This document shows, in pieces, positions 62,922 through 64,000 of a stretch of 64,000 bases of DNA (position 1 is the stretch's first letter; the number at the start of each line of letters is the position of its first letter). The DNA is from an uncultured Clostridia bacterium (GTDB taxonomy: Bacteria > Bacillota > Clostridia > Oscillospirales > Ruminococcaceae). Under the pieces are notes generated by a model, which was not told the origin of the DNA, searched no databases, and saw only the letters and a list, made by a program, of their open reading frames with translations. The translations under genes were made by a program, and so were the position numbers. The stretch covers positions 1 to 64,000 of the forward strand of contig CANDVA010000012.1 of assembly GCA_947389015.1 (NCBI GenBank). Direction: 5' to 3'.

Positions 62922-63362
62922 ATGGAAAAATCATTAGTGGATTTTTTGATTAAAGCAAAAAAATCGACCTATGCGGGTAAGGGTGCGGAAACTTCCCCGT
63001 CAAGAGTAAGATCTCACGATTTGGTATACCGCGATGGGGCTCTAATGTATTATGACACCTATCTCGGCGGTGAAAAATTTGCCGGCGAGGAAGCAATATG
63101 GATTGCCGATATCCCATATTGGAGCATGAATTATATTGGTCGTGTGACCGGTGAAAATTTCAGCGGTGACTTTTTGAAGGAAGCCTTGCTTCACGTTCCT
63201 TTTGAGAAGCCCTATCGCGGACCGGATGTTTATTTTAACGGCGACTATATCTATGAGTGTTCTGTCCGCGGAGAATTTGATTGGTTCCAAGGAAAAGAAA
63301 CTATAAGGTATAAAGGTAATGAAATATATGAATGTTATTTTCACGGCGGATTGATTAAATAA
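62922..63362 (+). CDS. DUF5680 protein
   Basis: A 146-residue protein with the plan of DUF5680: LVDFLIKAKKSTYAGKGAETSPSR, then SHDLVYRDGALMYYDTYLGGEKFAGEEAIW, and a YxxxxxxEY...G end. Such proteins are seen in Clostridia and others as short stand-alone units, and no function is known. AGGAG lies upstream of the ATG. The gene sits between rapZ and whiA, a place normally held by yvcK. A lower G+C (by eye) than its neighbours suggests late arrival. Confidence 0.75.
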   Translation: MEKSLVDFLIKAKKSTYAGKGAETSPSRVRSHDLVYRDGALMYYDTYLGGEKFAGEEAIWIADIPYWSMNYIGRVTGENFSGDFLKEALLHVPFEKPYRGPDVYFNGDYIYECSVRGEFDWFQGKETIRYKGNEIYECYFHGGLIK

Positions 63363-63402
63363 CAAATTTTAATTTATAGACTTTTTTCGAGGGCTTGATA
63401 TT

Positions 63403-64000
63403 ATGTCATTTTCTTCCGATATAAAAAAAGAACTGTGTAATGTTCACGAGCTGCCGATCAATGAAATGGCGGCAATGATGTACGGAATGTTATACGCGGG
63501 CAGGCTCGTGAACGGAAAGCCCGTCATTCAGACGGAAAACAACGACCTTATCGCGGCGGCGCGTTCGCTTGCGGAGTCGGTGTTCCCGAACGAGCGCATA
63601 GAGGTGACAAGACTTGTCAATAACGGAGGCTCGCTGTATACGTTCGGCGTGAAATCACGGCGCTTGACGGAGCGGTTCGGGGATTTCTCTTCGGTAAACA
63701 CTTCGGTAGTGTCGGGGAACGACGCGGACGGCGGAGCTTTTCTGCGCGGCGTTTTTGTGTGCTGCGGGAGCGTCACCGACCCGAAAAAGGAATATCATCT
63801 CGAAATGGTTCTGCCCGAGAGCGAGCGTATAGAGCCGCTTAAAAGCTTTATCGGTGAGCACGGGATAAAAATAAAATCTACTTTACGTAATAAAAATACT
63901 ATTTTATACGCTAAGACGAGTGAGGTCATAGAAGATTTTCTGACATACATCGGCGCGGGAATTCACGCGCTGGAGATAATGCAGGTGAAGATCGAAAAGG
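63403..64000 (+). CDS. whiA: DNA-binding protein WhiA, partial
   Basis: The first 199 codons of WhiA, cut off by the right window edge. It starts SFSSDIKKELCNVHELP at the ATG at 63403 and has the LAGLIDADG-like N-terminal domain (FLRGVFVCCGSVTDPKKEYHLEMVL). The HTH domain lies beyond the edge. In Streptomyces it turns on sporulation septation; in Firmicutes it affects cell division and chromosome segregation. GAGGGC (63389-63394) is the closest ribosome site, 8 bases ahead. Confidence 0.93.
   Translation, partial: MSFSSDIKKELCNVHELPINEMAAMMYGMLYAGRLVNGKPVIQTENNDLIAAARSLAESVFPNERIEVTRLVNNGGSLYTFGVKSRRLTERFGDFSSVNTSVVSGNDADGGAFLRGVFVCCGSVTDPKKEYHLEMVLPESERIEPLKSFIGEHGIKIKSTLRNKNTILYAKTSEVIEDFLTYIGAGIHALEIMQVKIEK

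Noticed and set aside
1-64000. CRISPR arrays and rRNA genes
   Set aside because: No regularly spaced repeats or rRNA-like stretches were seen on reading either strand.

Overview
The window reads as part of a chromosome from an anaerobic, spore-forming Clostridia-type Firmicute, most like an Oscillospiraceae/Ruminococcaceae lineage. This is inferred from content and not from any database search. The evidence is a spoIIR gene, a SCIFF peptide with its radical-SAM maturase, the hprK...murB-rapZ...whiA block, the yloU-yloV-recG block, strong GGAGG ribosome sites, and an RNA polymerase beta subunit with a long acidic tail.

Region 1 (1-13.2 kb) looks like the right part of a decayed genomic island. 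Its left side holds recombination genes: a relic of a large serine recombinase, a tyrosine integrase cut off before its catalytic Tyr, an intact tyrosine integrase, an HTH gene broken by an in-frame stop, and an excisionase-like gene. Then comes cargo, mostly on the minus strand: an MFS transporter, then a long run of tightly packed genes (MarR regulator, nitroreductase, DUF1848, a frameshifted esterase, a free-standing adenylation enzyme, GNAT, SplB-like radical SAM, mutM and a MagIII-like glycosylase). At 13134-13178 lies the exact 3' half of a tRNA-Pro(CGG) gene, from anticodon loop to CCA, as expected for the far attachment site of an island inserted in that tRNA. Beyond it (13.4-13.9 kb) are relics of a Dam-type methylase and of a group II intron.

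Region 2 (13.9-37.1 kb) is mostly core genome: a UPF0210/ACT-domain pair, a PHP phosphatase, an Lrp regulator with an aminotransferase, ispE, yloU-yloV-recG, an ABC-2 exporter with its two-component system, an HtrA protease, the SCIFF system (scfA, only 47 codons, plus scfB), and a group with rsmE, a thioesterase, a short-chain dehydrogenase and a sialate O-acetylesterase-like enzyme.

Region 3 (37.2-44.9 kb) is the most unusual part. A plus-strand operon of five genes begins at a near-consensus promoter and ends at a strong terminator. It joins a heterodimeric ABC exporter, a BrxC/BrxD-type ATPase, a GNAT acetyltransferase and an Lhr-like DEVH helicase. The ATPase and helicase resemble the BrxD/BrxHI pair of type 2 BREX phage defence, but no PglX, PglZ or PglW is present.

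Region 4 (44.9-57.4 kb), on the minus strand, is the rpoB-rpoC and rpsL-rpsG-fusA-tuf block, with clear promoters and possible RNA control structures. Region 5 (57.4-64 kb) has spoIIR divergent from a plus-strand run of hprK, a pyroglutamyl-peptidase-like gene, a ROK glucokinase, murB, a cupin, rapZ, a DUF5680 gene and whiA, which runs off the right edge.
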